A stretch of 64,000 nt of DNA from Streptomyces katrae (GCF_002028425.1 NZ_CP020042.1:6733560-6797559); one strand, 5' to 3'; counted from the stretch's first letter, positions 43,140-52,893 are shown. Numbers and translations: made by a program. The notes: generated by a model not told the origin, from the sequence alone.

Positions 43140-44935
43140 CCACCCCCGTACGACAGGCGTACCCCGGCGAGCACCCCGCGGCCCCCGATCCCGCCACCGC
43201 CCCGGACCCCCGGCCGCCGGGCGGTGGCGACGGCCCGACGGCCGGCGAGGGGCGGACGGCCGGCGACGGGCCGACGGCTGCGGAGGTGTACGACCGGCTC
43301 GCCGGCTGGCTCGCCGAAGCGGTCCTGGCCCCCGACGCCGGCCTCACCGCCCCGCTGCGCGACCTCGGCGTGGACTCCCTCGACCTGATCCGCACCGCCC
43401 GCCGCATCGAAGCCGGTTTCGGCGTCCAGGTGCAGCTGCGCGAGCTGTTCGGACCCGAGCTGACCGCCGCCCGCCTCGCCGAGCTCGTCGCCGAGCGGGC
43501 CGCCGGGCGCGGCGGCGCCGCGGCCGCCCCGCCCGGCGCCGCCCACGGCCCCGTCGTCCTCACCCCCGCCCAGGAACACGCCTGGGAGGAGCAGACGGGC
43601 GACCGCGGCCACTGGAACCAGGCCATGCTGTTCACCACCCGGCCGGGCATCGAACCCGGGCTGTTCGCCGAGGCCGTCCGGCGGCTCGTGGCCGGCCACG
43701 CCTCGCTGCGCCTGGCCGTCGAGGAGCGCCCCGCCCGCCGGCCACGGCAGCTGGCCGCCGCCCTCGCCACCGACGGCCCGCCGGAGGCGGCCCTCGGCGC
43801 GGTCCTCGACACCGTCGACGTCAGCGAACTCGCCGACGCGGCCCTGTCGGCCGCGATCACCCTGCGGTGCGCGGTGGAGCAGCGCTCCCTGGACCCCGGC
43901 GCCGGACGCGTGGCGCGTTTCGTCCGCTTCGACGCCGGACCCCGCCGCCCCGGCCGACTGCTGATCACCGTGCACCAGATGGCCGTCGACATGGTGTCCT
44001 GGTCCGTGCTGCTCGCCGACCTGGAGGAGGTGTACACGGCGCTGGAGGCGGGCCGCCGCGACGTGTGGCCGACCGAGGGCACCTCCTACCCGGAGTGGGC
44101 CCGGGCGCTCGCCGCCCACGCCCGCACCCCCGAGGCGGAGGAGCAGGCCGAGTGGTGGACGGAAGTGGCCCGCACCCCCGCCGGCCTCCCGCCGGACCAC
44201 CCGGTGGCCGACCCGCGGGCGGTGAACACCGCCGCCACCGCCGCCACCCACCGCGAGGAGTTCCCCGGGGACCTCACCGCCCGCCTCCACACGGCGGCCC
44301 GCACCCACCGGGCCCACCCCGGCGACCTCGTCCTGCACGCCCTCGGGCAGGTCCTCGCCGATCGGCTCGGCGAGCCTGCCGTACGCCTGGACGTCCTGCG
44401 CCACGGCCGGGAGGAGACCGTGGGGGACACCCGGCTGTCCCGCACCACCGGCTGGTTCACCACCACCGTCCCGGTCCGCCTGGACTTCGCCCCCGGCACC
44501 CCCGCCGAACGTCTGGCCCGGACCGTCGGCCACCTCGCGGCCCTCCCCGGCGGCGGAGTCGGCTTCGGCGCGCTCGCCCGGCACGGCCGGCCCCGGATCG
44601 CCGCCGCCCTGCGCGCCGTCGCGCCCAGCGACGTCTCCTTCGACTTCGAGGGCGACGACGCCGACACCCTGCCCCTGGGCACCCTCCTGCCGGACGTGGC
44701 CCCGGAACCGGTCGGTGACATCACCGCCGGCCACTGGACCCGCCCGCACCCGGTCGAGGTGATCGCCACCACGGACGACGGCGTCCTGCGCGTCGAGTGG
44801 TGGTACTCCACCGCCCTGCACGAGGAGGCGACCGTACGCGCGCTGGCCGACCGCCACCGGGCCGCCCTCACCGCCCTCCTCGACGCCCTGTCCGGGCCCG
44901 GCGCGCCCGGCGCACCCCAGGCCCCCACCCGCTGA
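43136..44935 (+). CDS. NRPS thiolation-condensation protein (ORF18-like)
   Basis: The 599-aa product starts at GTG 43136. After a 45-residue Pro/Gly linker it has a carrier domain with phosphopantetheine site S81 (LGVDSLDLIR), then a condensation domain (about 140-585). The C3 motif reads HQMAVDMVSW at 280-289: the second histidine of HHxxxDG is Q281 and the glycine is Met. The C5-type motif GWFTTTVPV is intact. In streptothricin biosynthesis the T-C protein carries the beta-lysine chain and its C domain releases it onto the streptolidine-sugar core. It lies in an operon with ORF19-like A and ABC exporters. Confidence 0.9.
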   Translation: MTTPVRQAYPGEHPAAPDPATAPDPRPPGGGDGPTAGEGRTAGDGPTAAEVYDRLAGWLAEAVLAPDAGLTAPLRDLGVDSLDLIRTARRIEAGFGVQVQLRELFGPELTAARLAELVAERAAGRGGAAAAPPGAAHGPVVLTPAQEHAWEEQTGDRGHWNQAMLFTTRPGIEPGLFAEAVRRLVAGHASLRLAVEERPARRPRQLAAALATDGPPEAALGAVLDTVDVSELADAALSAAITLRCAVEQRSLDPGAGRVARFVRFDAGPRRPGRLLITVHQMAVDMVSWSVLLADLEEVYTALEAGRRDVWPTEGTSYPEWARALAAHARTPEAEEQAEWWTEVARTPAGLPPDHPVADPRAVNTAATAATHREEFPGDLTARLHTAARTHRAHPGDLVLHALGQVLADRLGEPAVRLDVLRHGREETVGDTRLSRTTGWFTTTVPVRLDFAPGTPAERLARTVGHLAALPGGGVGFGALARHGRPRIAAALRAVAPSDVSFDFEGDDADTLPLGTLLPDVAPEPVGDITAGHWTRPHPVEVIATTDDGVLRVEWWYSTALHEEATVRALADRHRAALTALLDALSGPGAPGAPQAPTR

Positions 44936-44967
44936 ACGCCCCACGGACGGACCGGAAGACCCCTGCC

Positions 44968-46476
44968 ATGATCCTGCCCAGCGTGCTGGACCCCTTCTTC
45001 GCCATCGCCCGCTCGGACCCCGACCGGCCCGCGGTGGTCGACAACGGGGTGACCGTCGGCTACGGCCAACTGGCCCGCTGGGCAGGGGCGGTGGCCGACC
45101 TGGTCGCCGTCCGCAGCACGGCGGGCGCACCGCCGGTGGCCGTCCACGTGCACCACAGCGTCCGCGACATCGCGGCCGTCCTCGGCATCCTCGCCGCCGG
45201 CCGCGGCTACGTCCCGGTCGCCGACGGACCGGAAGGCCACGCCGACCGGGCCCTGCACGCCCTCGGCTGCCGCGAGCTCGTCGCCACCGCCGAGACCGGC
45301 CGGCTGCCCGCCGTCGACCGCGTCCTGCGCCCCCACTGGGGCCCGTCCCGCGCGCCGCTGCGCGAGGCCGGCCAGCCCGTACGGGCGCTGGACCCGGCGT
45401 ACGTCCTGTTCACCTCGGGCTCCACCGGAGCACCCAGGGCGGCCGCCGTCCCGCACCGGGCCCTGCACGCCGTGCTGCCCCACCTGATCCGCCGGTACGG
45501 CGCCGGACCCGGCACCATCGCCCTCAACTTCCACCGGCTGGACGGCGACACCAGCCTGGAGGAGATCCTCCCGGCCCTGCTGACCGGCGGGCTCGTGGTC
45601 CTCGACGAGGACGGCGAGGCGGACCTCGACCGCGTCCTGACCGACAACGAGGTCACCCTCGTCAACCTGCCCGTGGACTACTGGCACCTCTACACCGGCC
45701 ACCTGCTGGACACCGGACGCGCCCTGCCCCGCTCCCTGGAGACGGTGGTCATCGGGGGTGAGGCCGTCCGCGCCGACATGCTGGAGCGCTGGCGCCGGCT
45801 GGGCGCCCACGACGTCGTCCTGCTCAACACCTACGGCTCCACCGAGACCGCCCTGGTCACCCACAGCGCCGTCCTCGCCGGCCCCGGAGCGCCCGCGGAC
45901 TTCCCCGACGGGGTGCCGATCGGCCGCCCGCTGCCCTCCGTACGCCAGGCGGTGGCCCCCGGGGCCGAGGACCCGGACGGCCCCGGCGAACTCCTCGTGG
46001 CCGGACCCCAGCTGGCCACCGGGTACGTCGACGACCCCGTGCGCACGGCCGCCCGGTTCACCGGGACCGACCCGGACGGCACCGACCGCTGGTACCGCAC
46101 GGGTGACCTCGTCACCGAGGGCGGCGACGGCGCACTCGTCTTCCACGGCCGCATCGACCACCAGGTCAAGATCCGCGGCCACCGCGTGGACCTCCTCGAC
46201 GTCGAGGAGGCCGTCGGCCGGCTCCCCGGCGTGGCCGCGGCCGCCGCCGCCGCGCACACCAAGGGCGACCACACCGTCCTGGTCGCCTTCGTGGTCCTCA
46301 CCCCCGGGGCGAGTGGACGCGGCGCCGCGCAGGAATCCGCGGCCGCGCTGCGCGAGCGGCTGTCCGCAGCCGTCCCCGGGCCGCTCGTCCCCGACCGGAT
46401 CGTGGCCGTACCCGCCCTGCTGCACACCCGCACGGGCAAGGTCGACCGCGCCGCGACCCGGGACCGGTACCTGTGA
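44968..46476 (+). CDS. Stand-alone NRPS adenylation protein (ORF19-like, chain elongating)
   Basis: The 502-aa A protein parallels the one at 25447-26967. Its A3 loop reads FTSGSTGAPRAAAVPH, with Arg in place of the usual Lys-Gly; A5 NTYGSTETALV, A7 YRTGDLV, A8 GRIDHQVKIRGHRVDL and the A10 lysine RTGKVDRA are kept. In the known streptothricin system the ORF19 A protein activates beta-lysine and itself forms the amide bonds that extend the chain on the T-C protein. Location next to the T-C gene supports this assignment. The start is ATG 44968; the stop overlaps the ABC gene (GTGA). Confidence 0.88.
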   Translation: MILPSVLDPFFAIARSDPDRPAVVDNGVTVGYGQLARWAGAVADLVAVRSTAGAPPVAVHVHHSVRDIAAVLGILAAGRGYVPVADGPEGHADRALHALGCRELVATAETGRLPAVDRVLRPHWGPSRAPLREAGQPVRALDPAYVLFTSGSTGAPRAAAVPHRALHAVLPHLIRRYGAGPGTIALNFHRLDGDTSLEEILPALLTGGLVVLDEDGEADLDRVLTDNEVTLVNLPVDYWHLYTGHLLDTGRALPRSLETVVIGGEAVRADMLERWRRLGAHDVVLLNTYGSTETALVTHSAVLAGPGAPADFPDGVPIGRPLPSVRQAVAPGAEDPDGPGELLVAGPQLATGYVDDPVRTAARFTGTDPDGTDRWYRTGDLVTEGGDGALVFHGRIDHQVKIRGHRVDLLDVEEAVGRLPGVAAAAAAAHTKGDHTVLVAFVVLTPGASGRGAAQESAAALRERLSAAVPGPLVPDRIVAVPALLHTRTGKVDRAATRDRYL

Positions 46477-48164
46477 GCAACCGACTCTTCGACGCCTCGG
46501 TCGCACCCGCCGCCGTCCCCGAGGCCGACGCCCGCGGCCCGTGGGCCTACCTGTGGTGGCTGGTGCGGATCCGGCCCCTGCCGCTGGTCCTCGCCGCCGT
46601 GCTCGGCGCCCTGTGGATGATCCCCCTCGCGCTGATCCCCCTGGTCATCGGATGGGCCATCGACGAAGCCGGGCAGGGCACCGGCCCGTCCGGGCTGTTC
46701 CTGTGGTCGCTGCTCGCCCTCGGCCTCGGCGTCCTGCAGGCCCTCGCCGGCGCCGGGCTGATCCAGGCCGCCGTCGGCGCGGAGGCCCACGCCCTGTCGG
46801 TCACCCACCGGGTGCTGATGCGGCAGGTCGTCCGGCTCGGCGCCGCCCTGCGCGGCAAGGCCCGTTCCGGGGACGTCGCCGCCTCCGCCGCCGCCGACGT
46901 GGAGAGCATCGGCAACGCCTTCGAGGTCGTCGGCCGCACCGTCGGGGCGGTGGTCGCCGCCGTCCTGGTGGCCGTGGCCCTCACCGTCACCTCACCCGCG
47001 CTGGGCCTCGCCGTCCTCATCGGCGTACCCGCCGCCGTCCTCGGCATCGGACCCCTGCTGCGGCCCCTCCAGGCACGTGACGAGGAGCAGCGCGAGCAGA
47101 TGGGCATCGCCACCTCCCAGGCCGGCGACATCGTGGCCGGCCTGCGCATCCTGCGCGGCATCGGCGGTGAGGCCGGCTTCGCCGAGCGGTTCCGGCGCAC
47201 CAGCCAACAGGTGCGCCGGGCCGGCGAGTCCGCGGGCCGGATGGAGGCCTGGCTCCAGGCGGCCGGCGTCTTCCTGCCCGGACTGGTCACCGTCGGCATC
47301 GTCTGGTTCGGCGCCCGCCTCGCGCTGGACGGCACCATCACCGCGGGCGAACTCATCGCGTTCTACGGTGCCTCCGCCTTCCTCACCCTGCCCGTCAGCA
47401 CCGCCACCGAGGCCGCCGAGACGCTCAGCCTCGCCAAGGTGGCCGCCGGCCGGGTCTGCACCCTCCTGCGGCTCACCCCCGCAGCGGTCCGGCCCGGCCA
47501 CCCCGAACCGCTCCCGGCCGGCCCGCTCGACCTGGCCGACGCCGGCACCGGCATCACCGCCGGGGCGGGCCGCCTCACCGTGGTCACCGCCCCCGCCGAC
47601 CGGGCCGGCGACCTCGCCGACCGCCTCAGCCGCCCCGGCGCCCACGGGGCCGCGGGGCAGGTCCGGCTCGGCGGCGTCCCCCTGGACCGGACCGATCCCG
47701 CCGAGGTCGCCACCCGGCTGCTGCGCTCCGGCCCCGCCGACATCCTCTTCAGCGGCACCGTACGGGAGGAGCTGACCGCCGGAACCGACCCGTCCGGGCA
47801 GGCGCTGGAACAGGCCCTGTTCGCCGCCGACGCCGTCGATGTCGTCGACGCCCTGCCCGGCTGCCTGGACGCCCGCCTCGACGAGGGCGGCCGCGCCCTG
47901 TCCGGCGGACAGCGCCAGCGGCTGATCCTCGCCCGCGCCCTCCTCGCGGCGCCCGACGTCCTGGTCCTGGAGGACCCGACCGCCTCCGTCGACGCCCACA
48001 CCGAAGCCCGCATCGTCGCCCGCGTGGCCGCCCTGCGCGCCGGCCGCACCACTGTGGTCCTCACCGACAGCCCCCTGTGGCAGGGCGCCGCCGACCACGT
48101 GGTCCGCCTCGACGGGCCGTCCGTCCCCGGCAGCACCCACCGCTCCGCAGGAGTGCCCTCATGA
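46473..48164 (+). CDS. ABC exporter half-transporter with degenerate Walker A
   Basis: The 563-aa product has six membrane segments (about residues 35-310) followed by a nucleotide-binding domain. The Walker A loop is lost (VVTAPADRAGDL instead of GxxGxGKST), the Walker B reads VLVLEDPTAS with the D-E pair reversed, but the signature LSGGQRQRL is perfect. It should pair with the next gene product, giving an exporter with one working ATP site. Streptothricin export is the likely job. The GTG at 46473 overlaps the A-protein stop, and the 3' end overlaps the partner gene. Confidence 0.9.
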   Translation: MSNRLFDASVAPAAVPEADARGPWAYLWWLVRIRPLPLVLAAVLGALWMIPLALIPLVIGWAIDEAGQGTGPSGLFLWSLLALGLGVLQALAGAGLIQAAVGAEAHALSVTHRVLMRQVVRLGAALRGKARSGDVAASAAADVESIGNAFEVVGRTVGAVVAAVLVAVALTVTSPALGLAVLIGVPAAVLGIGPLLRPLQARDEEQREQMGIATSQAGDIVAGLRILRGIGGEAGFAERFRRTSQQVRRAGESAGRMEAWLQAAGVFLPGLVTVGIVWFGARLALDGTITAGELIAFYGASAFLTLPVSTATEAAETLSLAKVAAGRVCTLLRLTPAAVRPGHPEPLPAGPLDLADAGTGITAGAGRLTVVTAPADRAGDLADRLSRPGAHGAAGQVRLGGVPLDRTDPAEVATRLLRSGPADILFSGTVREELTAGTDPSGQALEQALFAADAVDVVDALPGCLDARLDEGGRALSGGQRQRLILARALLAAPDVLVLEDPTASVDAHTEARIVARVAALRAGRTTVVLTDSPLWQGAADHVVRLDGPSVPGSTHRSAGVPS

Positions 48165-50059
48165 CCACCCCCACCCGGTCCGCCGCGGCCGGCGCGGACA
48201 CCGCCCCGGCCGCCGCCGCGGACCCCGCCCCCGGCGGCGCCGGCCGGCTGCCGCTGGCCGACCGGTCCGACGTCCGCACCTGGACCGTCGCCTTCCTGCG
48301 CGGCGAGGGACCCCGAGTGGCCCTCACGTTCGGGATGTTCGCCGCGGCCCTGGTCGCGAGCCTGATCGGCCCCCGACTGCTGGGCCACCTGGTCGAATCC
48401 GTCAAGGACGGCACCACCGCCGACCGGGTCGACCTGCTCGCCCTCGCCTTCGTCGCCGTCCTCCTGTGCCAGGCCCTCCTCGCCCGGGCCGCCCGCACCC
48501 AGGCCACCCTGCTCGGCGAACGGGTCCTCGCCCGTACCCGCGAGAACTTCGTGCGGCGCGTCCTCGCACTGCCGCTGTCCGAGGTCGAGGCGGTCGGCAC
48601 CGGCGACCTCCTCAGCCGCGCCACGACCGACGCCGACCGGCTGAGCGAGAGCATCCGCCAGGCCGTCCCCCGCATCGCGCTGGCCGCCGTCACCCTCGTG
48701 TTCACCTTCGCGGCCATCCTGCTCACCTCGCCCCTGCTGGCCCTCGGCCTGCTGGCCGGAGTGCCGTTCGCCGTGCTGTCCACGTGGTGGTACCGGCCGC
48801 GCGCCACCCGCGCGTACGAGCGGCTCCTCGCGCACGAGGCCGACGTGCTGGCCGTCACGCACGAGACCGCCCGCGGCGCCGCCACCGCCGAGGCCCTCGG
48901 GCTCGGCCCGCGCCAGGCGGCCCGCCACGGCGCGGCCGTCGACCGGGTGGTCCGCACCCGCCAGCGCACCACCTGGCTCCAGACCATCTGGTTCCCGAGC
49001 CTGGACCTGGCCACCATGGTCCCGATGGCGCTCACCCTCCTCATCGGCGGACTCGCCTACCAGCGGGGCGAGGTGGGACTGGCGGAGCTGACCGCCGTGG
49101 TCCTCTACGTCCAGGCCCTCGGCGAGCCCCTGAACGACCTGCTGACCTGGACCGACGAACTCCAGATCGGCAATGCCGCGCTGCGCCGGATCCTCGGCGT
49201 CGAGCGGCTGCCCCGCGAGGAGCCGCGGCCGCCGGCCCCCACCGACGGCCACGCCGTGCGCATCGAAGGGGTCGGGTTCGGCTACGGAACGGGCCGCGAG
49301 GTGCTCACCGGCATCGACCTCGACATCGCCGCCGGCGAACGGCTGGTGGTCGTCGGGGCCTCGGGCGCCGGCAAGTCCACCCTGGGCAAGCTGCTCGCGG
49401 GCGTGCACCATCCGACGCGCGGGACCGTGCGGATCGGTGGCGCCGACATCACCGACCTGCCGGTGGGACAGCTGCGGCGCGAGATCGTTCTCGTCACTCA
49501 GGAACAGCACGTCTTCACCGGGACAGTGCGCGACAACCTCCTCCTGGCCGGCGACCGCGAACCCGTGACGGACACCGCCGAGGTCGCGGGCGGGGCCGGC
49601 ACGGGCGACGCCCCGCTGTGGCAGGCGCTGGAGAGCGTCCTCCTCGCGGACTGGGTGCGCTCCCTGCCCGAGGGACTGGACAGCGAGATCGGCCCTGGCG
49701 CGGCTTGGGTCTCCCCCTCCCACGCCCAGCAACTGGCGCTGGCCCGGCTGCTGTTGTCGGATCCGTACGCGCTGGTCCTGGACGAGGCCACCGCGATGAT
49801 GGACTCCACCGCGTCCCGCCGCGTCGAACGCTCGCTGGCGGCGCTGATCGAGGGCCGCACGGTCGTCTCCATCGTGCACCGCCTGGACTCCGTACGCGAC
49901 GCGGACCGGATCGCCGTCATGGACGGCGGCCGTATCGTCGAGCTCGGCAGCCACGACGAACTCCTCGCCGCGGACGGCGCGTACGCCGCCCTCTGGCACG
50001 CCTGGGACACGGCCCGCCGCCCCCGCCCCGGCTCGCCCGGGACACCGCCCCCCGCCTGA
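48161..50059 (+). CDS. ABC exporter half-transporter with degenerate signature motif
   Basis: The 632-aa product has an N-terminal Ala-rich tail, six membrane segments and an ATPase domain with intact Walker A (GASGAGKST, about residue 400) and Walker B (YALVLDEATAMMD), while the signature motif is VSPSHAQQ instead of LSGGQ. Its defects complement those of the preceding half-transporter: Walker A/B from this subunit plus LSGGQ from the other make one complete ATP site. The ATG at 48161 overlaps the upstream stop (ATGA). It is the last gene of the cluster. Confidence 0.9.
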   Translation: MTTPTRSAAAGADTAPAAAADPAPGGAGRLPLADRSDVRTWTVAFLRGEGPRVALTFGMFAAALVASLIGPRLLGHLVESVKDGTTADRVDLLALAFVAVLLCQALLARAARTQATLLGERVLARTRENFVRRVLALPLSEVEAVGTGDLLSRATTDADRLSESIRQAVPRIALAAVTLVFTFAAILLTSPLLALGLLAGVPFAVLSTWWYRPRATRAYERLLAHEADVLAVTHETARGAATAEALGLGPRQAARHGAAVDRVVRTRQRTTWLQTIWFPSLDLATMVPMALTLLIGGLAYQRGEVGLAELTAVVLYVQALGEPLNDLLTWTDELQIGNAALRRILGVERLPREEPRPPAPTDGHAVRIEGVGFGYGTGREVLTGIDLDIAAGERLVVVGASGAGKSTLGKLLAGVHHPTRGTVRIGGADITDLPVGQLRREIVLVTQEQHVFTGTVRDNLLLAGDREPVTDTAEVAGGAGTGDAPLWQALESVLLADWVRSLPEGLDSEIGPGAAWVSPSHAQQLALARLLLSDPYALVLDEATAMMDSTASRRVERSLAALIEGRTVVSIVHRLDSVRDADRIAVMDGGRIVELGSHDELLAADGAYAALWHAWDTARRPRPGSPGTPPPA

Positions 50060-50186
50060 GCCGCAGCGGCAGGCGAGCACTCCCGAGGGGGCGCGGTACC
50101 GTCGCCCATGAGGTCGATGGAACCGGGATGTAGGGATTACGTCCCATCGCCGACCGACCGATGCTCCGGTGCGGGGAGGCCTTGGG

Positions 50187-50549
50187 ATGCGTGTACGGAC
50201 GGGAATGGTTCTCGCGGCTCTGCTGCTCACGGCCGGTTGCGGCGCCGAGCCGGCCCGGGCCGGCTGCGTCGACGGCGGCGAGGTGACCGTCACCGCAGCG
50301 GACAACGGCCATCGGATCTGCCTGGACAGGCACGGTACGGTCCGGGTGTCGCTGCAGGGGCGGCCTGCGGGGCCGGTGAGCGTGTCCGGGACGGGGCTGG
50401 CCCGGGAATCGGACGATGTCTTCCGGGGCGAGTCGACCGGAACGGCCGTCCTGACCTCCGCCGTCCGGAGCTGTCCGGAGCCGGCTGCGCCCGGCTCGGT
50501 GAGCTGCCTCGCGATGATGACGTGGCAGGTCACCGTGGAGGTCCGCTGA
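50187..50549 (+). CDS. Small lipoprotein
   Basis: The 120-aa product has a lipoprotein signal peptide (MRVRTGMVLAALLLTAGC, lipobox LTAGC with Cys18) and a mature domain with four more cysteines, likely two disulfides, in a beta-rich sequence. It should be anchored outside the membrane. No family is recognised. The ATG at 50187 is chosen because GGGGAGG at 50173-50179 precedes it; the frame continues slightly upstream. A bidirectional terminator follows. Confidence 0.78.
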   Translation: MRVRTGMVLAALLLTAGCGAEPARAGCVDGGEVTVTAADNGHRICLDRHGTVRVSLQGRPAGPVSVSGTGLARESDDVFRGESTGTAVLTSAVRSCPEPAAPGSVSCLAMMTWQVTVEVR

Positions 50550-50581
50550 GCCGGGACGGGCGGGCGGCCGTACAGCCGGGC

Positions 50582-50612
50582 GGGCCCGGACCGATGCCTG
50601 CGGTCCGGGCCC
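50582..50612. terminator. Bidirectional hairpin terminator
   Basis: A perfect 12-bp stem (GGGCCCGGACCG / CGGTCCGGGCCC) with a 7-nt loop is followed by TTCTTC. It lies between the convergent lipoprotein and S53 peptidase genes. Confidence 0.75.
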
Positions 50613-50631
50613 GTCCTTCTTCATGTTCGGG

Positions 50632-52653
50632 TCAGCCGACGTTGACCGCGGTGTCGTCGATCACGAAGGAGGTCTGGAGACTGGAGTCCTCGGTGCCGTT
50701 GAACTTGATGGTCACCGTCTGCCCCGCGAACGAGGACAGGTCGAAGGTCTTCTGGACGTAGCCGGTGTTCTTGTTGAGGTTGGAGTAGCTCGCCAGGGTG
50801 GTGGAGTTGGCCTGGACCGTCAGCTTGTCGTAGGCGGTGGCGGTGGTCGTCTCCGCGGTGTCGACGTGCAGGTAGAAGCTGAGGGTGGCGTGGCAGCCGG
50901 CCGGGAGCGTCACCGACTGGGAGAGCGAGTCGGTGTGCGTGGATCCGTAGCCGTTGAGCCATGCCTTCCAGGAGCCGGAGTGCGCGGCCTCGCCGCTGCC
51001 GTTGTCGACCACGCCGGTGGTGGCGGTCCAGGGGCTGGCGCTGCCGGTTTCGAAGCCTGCGTTCCCCAGGAGCTGCGCGGGGACGCAGCCGCCGCCGGTC
51101 GGGCTGACGGTCCAGGTGAAGGAGGCGCTGCCGGCGGCGTTGGTGGTGTCCTTGGCGGTGACCGTGACGTTGTAGGTGCCCGCGGTGGTCGGGGTGCCGC
51201 TGATCAAGCCCGTCGAGGCGTTGATCGCGAGGCCCGGCGGGAGTCCGGTGGCGCTGTAGGTGAGGGTCTGGCCGCTGGCTGAGTCGGTGGCCTGGATCTG
51301 CAGGGAGGCGGCCGTGCCGACGGTGCTGGTCCGGCTGCCGGGGTTGGTCACGGTGACGGTGTTCCCGCCGGTGGAGCCGCCGGTGAAGGCGGCGGTCCCG
51401 TTGGGCGTGCCGAGACCGGTCGGGCCGTCGTAGCCGGACTTGGCGGTGCAGAGGTAGCTGCTGCCGCAGGAGCCGTTGGCGCCGCTGGTGACGTCGTTGA
51501 GCGAGGAGGTGTGGGCGTACGGGTACGAGGACGGGTAGCTGCCCGCCGCCGGGGTGCCGGCGAGGGCGTAGACGGCGGCGATGATCGGCGCGGAGGCGCT
51601 GGTGCCGCCGTAGACGTTCCAGCCGCTCGCCTGGTAGCTGTCGTAGACGGCGAGGCCGGTGGCCGGGTCGGCGACCGCCGAAACGTCGGCGACGGTGCGC
51701 TTGGCGCAGCCGCTGTCGCTCTGCCAGGACGGCTTGGTGGTGTACGAGGAGCAGCCGGAGCCCGCGCCGTTGCCGCCGGAGCTTGTGCCCCAGACGGATT
51801 CCGACCAGCCGCGCGTGGTGCCACCCGCGCGGTTCAGCGACGTGCCGCCGACGGAGGTGACGTACTGGGAGGCCGCCGGGTACTCGACCCCGTAGCCGCT
51901 GTCACCGGAGCTGACGGTGATCGCGACACCCGGGTGGTTGAAGTAGGAGGCGTCGGAGCTCGGGTCGGTGGAGTCCTCGCCGCCGCCGTAGCTGTTGGAG
52001 ACGTACTTCGCCCCCATGGTCACCGCGCGGTTGACGGCGGTGCCCAGGTCGGCCATCGACGGCTGGTTCGCTTCGACGAGCAGGATGTGGCACGACGGGC
52101 AGACGGCGCTGACCATGTCCACGTCGAGGGAGATCTCGCCGGCCCAGCCGGAGTCGGCGGTCGGGTAGGAGGTGCCGCCGTTCTGGTCGACCTTCTTGAA
52201 GCAGCCGTTGGCGGTGGTGCAGGGCGGCAGGCCGTACTGGGAGCGGTATGTCGCCAGGTCGGACTCGGCGTTCGGGTCGTCGTAGGCGTCGATGATGGCG
52301 ACCGTGGCCCCGGCGCCGGCCGAGGCCGGGAGGGCGTAGGCGCTCTGGAGGTCGGTGGGTCCGTAGCCGGACGGAACGAGGTTCGGCGCGAGGCTGAGCT
52401 GCTGCTCGAGGTCGGTGCGGGCCAGCGCGTGGCAGGCCATGAAGCCGGGCTTCGTCGGCTCCGAGCAGAGCCGCTGGGTGTGCGCGGCGGAGGCGGCGGG
52501 CGTGGCGGGCGCCGGGGAGGCCGCCGCCGGGGAAGCGACCGCGAGCAGGCCGCCGGATATCAGGGCCGCCGTCGAGAGTACGGCGGTCGCGGCGCGGCGC
52601 GTCAGTGTTCTGGCGCGGCTGGTGGGGCTCGATTGCAATGAACTGCCCTCCAT
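50632..52653 (-). CDS. Secreted S53 (sedolisin) peptidase with Ig-like and C-terminal beta domains
   Basis: The product has a twin-arginine-like or Sec signal ([20 protein letters not shown], then AAASPAPA) and an S53 catalytic domain: acidic pair in [13 protein letters not shown], oxyanion Asp in VSSGDSGYG, catalytic serine in GGTSASAP. A putative Ig (He_PIG) domain ([20 protein letters not shown]) and a C-terminal beta-sandwich ([15 protein letters not shown]) follow. It acts as an extracellular protease, possibly surface or substrate binding through the C-terminal domain. ATG 52653 is used; TTG 52638 has a better ribosome site (GGAGGG), and an upstream ATG at 52707 is also in frame. It is divergent from a TrmB regulator. 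Confidence 0.88.
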   Translation of the reverse strand: MEGSSLQSSPTSRARTLTRRAATAVLSTAALISGGLLAVASPAAASPAPATPAASAAHTQRLCSEPTKPGFMACHALARTDLEQQLSLAPNLVPSGYGPTDLQSAYALPASAGAGATVAIIDAYDDPNAESDLATYRSQYGLPPCTTANGCFKKVDQNGGTSYPTADSGWAGEISLDVDMVSAVCPSCHILLVEANQPSMADLGTAVNRAVTMGAKYVSNSYGGGEDSTDPSSDASYFNHPGVAITVSSGDSGYGVEYPAASQYVTSVGGTSLNRAGGTTRGWSESVWGTSSGGNGAGSGCSSYTTKPSWQSDSGCAKRTVADVSAVADPATGLAVYDSYQASGWNVYGGTSASAPIIAAVYALAGTPAAGSYPSSYPYAHTSSLNDVTSGANGSCGSSYLCTAKSGYDGPTGLGTPNGTAAFTGGSTGGNTVTVTNPGSRTSTVGTAASLQIQATDSASGQTLTYSATGLPPGLAINASTGLISGTPTTAGTYNVTVTAKDTTNAAGSASFTWTVSPTGGGCVPAQLLGNAGFETGSASPWTATTGVVDNGSGEAAHSGSWKAWLNGYGSTHTDSLSQSVTLPAGCHATLSFYLHVDTAETTTATAYDKLTVQANSTTLASYSNLNKNTGYVQKTFDLSSFAGQTVTIKFNGTEDSSLQTSFVIDDTAVNVG

Positions 52654-52693
52654 GGGGGGTTGAATCCCCGCGGCGTGGGATTGGCCTCCCAGG

Positions 52694-52716
52694 CATGTCA
52701 GGTTCATGACATGTCA
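52694..52716. promoter_or_regulatory. Palindromic operator-like site overlapping a -35 box
   Basis: CATGTCA and TGACATG form a 7-bp perfect inverted repeat with a 6-bp spacer (52694-52713), and TGACATGTCA (52707-52716) is itself a palindrome. On the minus strand it overlaps TTGACA, a consensus -35, upstream of the S53 peptidase gene. The divergent TrmB protein is the obvious candidate binder. Confidence 0.5.
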
Positions 52717-52877
52717 AGCGCGGAGGGAGGGGCGCCGCGGGGTGCGCGTGGCACGGTTCATTGATCTGACCAACTGTCACCACGTTCAGTGGTGGCCACC
52801 GCAGAACGTAATGAGAATCAGCCCCAAGAAGATACCCGCGAAGTGCAAAGGATTGCTTTCGGCCGGTGATCTACGGG

Positions 52878-52883
52878 TATACG
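52878..52883 (+). promoter_or_regulatory. -10 box of TrmB regulator gene
   Basis: TATACG lies 10 bp before the ATG at 52894, so the transcript starts at or just before the start codon (leaderless or nearly so). No strong -35 is seen. Confidence 0.45.
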
Positions 52884-52893
52884 GTGTGCTGCC

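Noticed and set aside
47363..50533. Minus-strand 1056-codon frame over the ABC exporters
   Set aside because: Antisense to two ABC transporters with recognisable membrane and ATPase domains.
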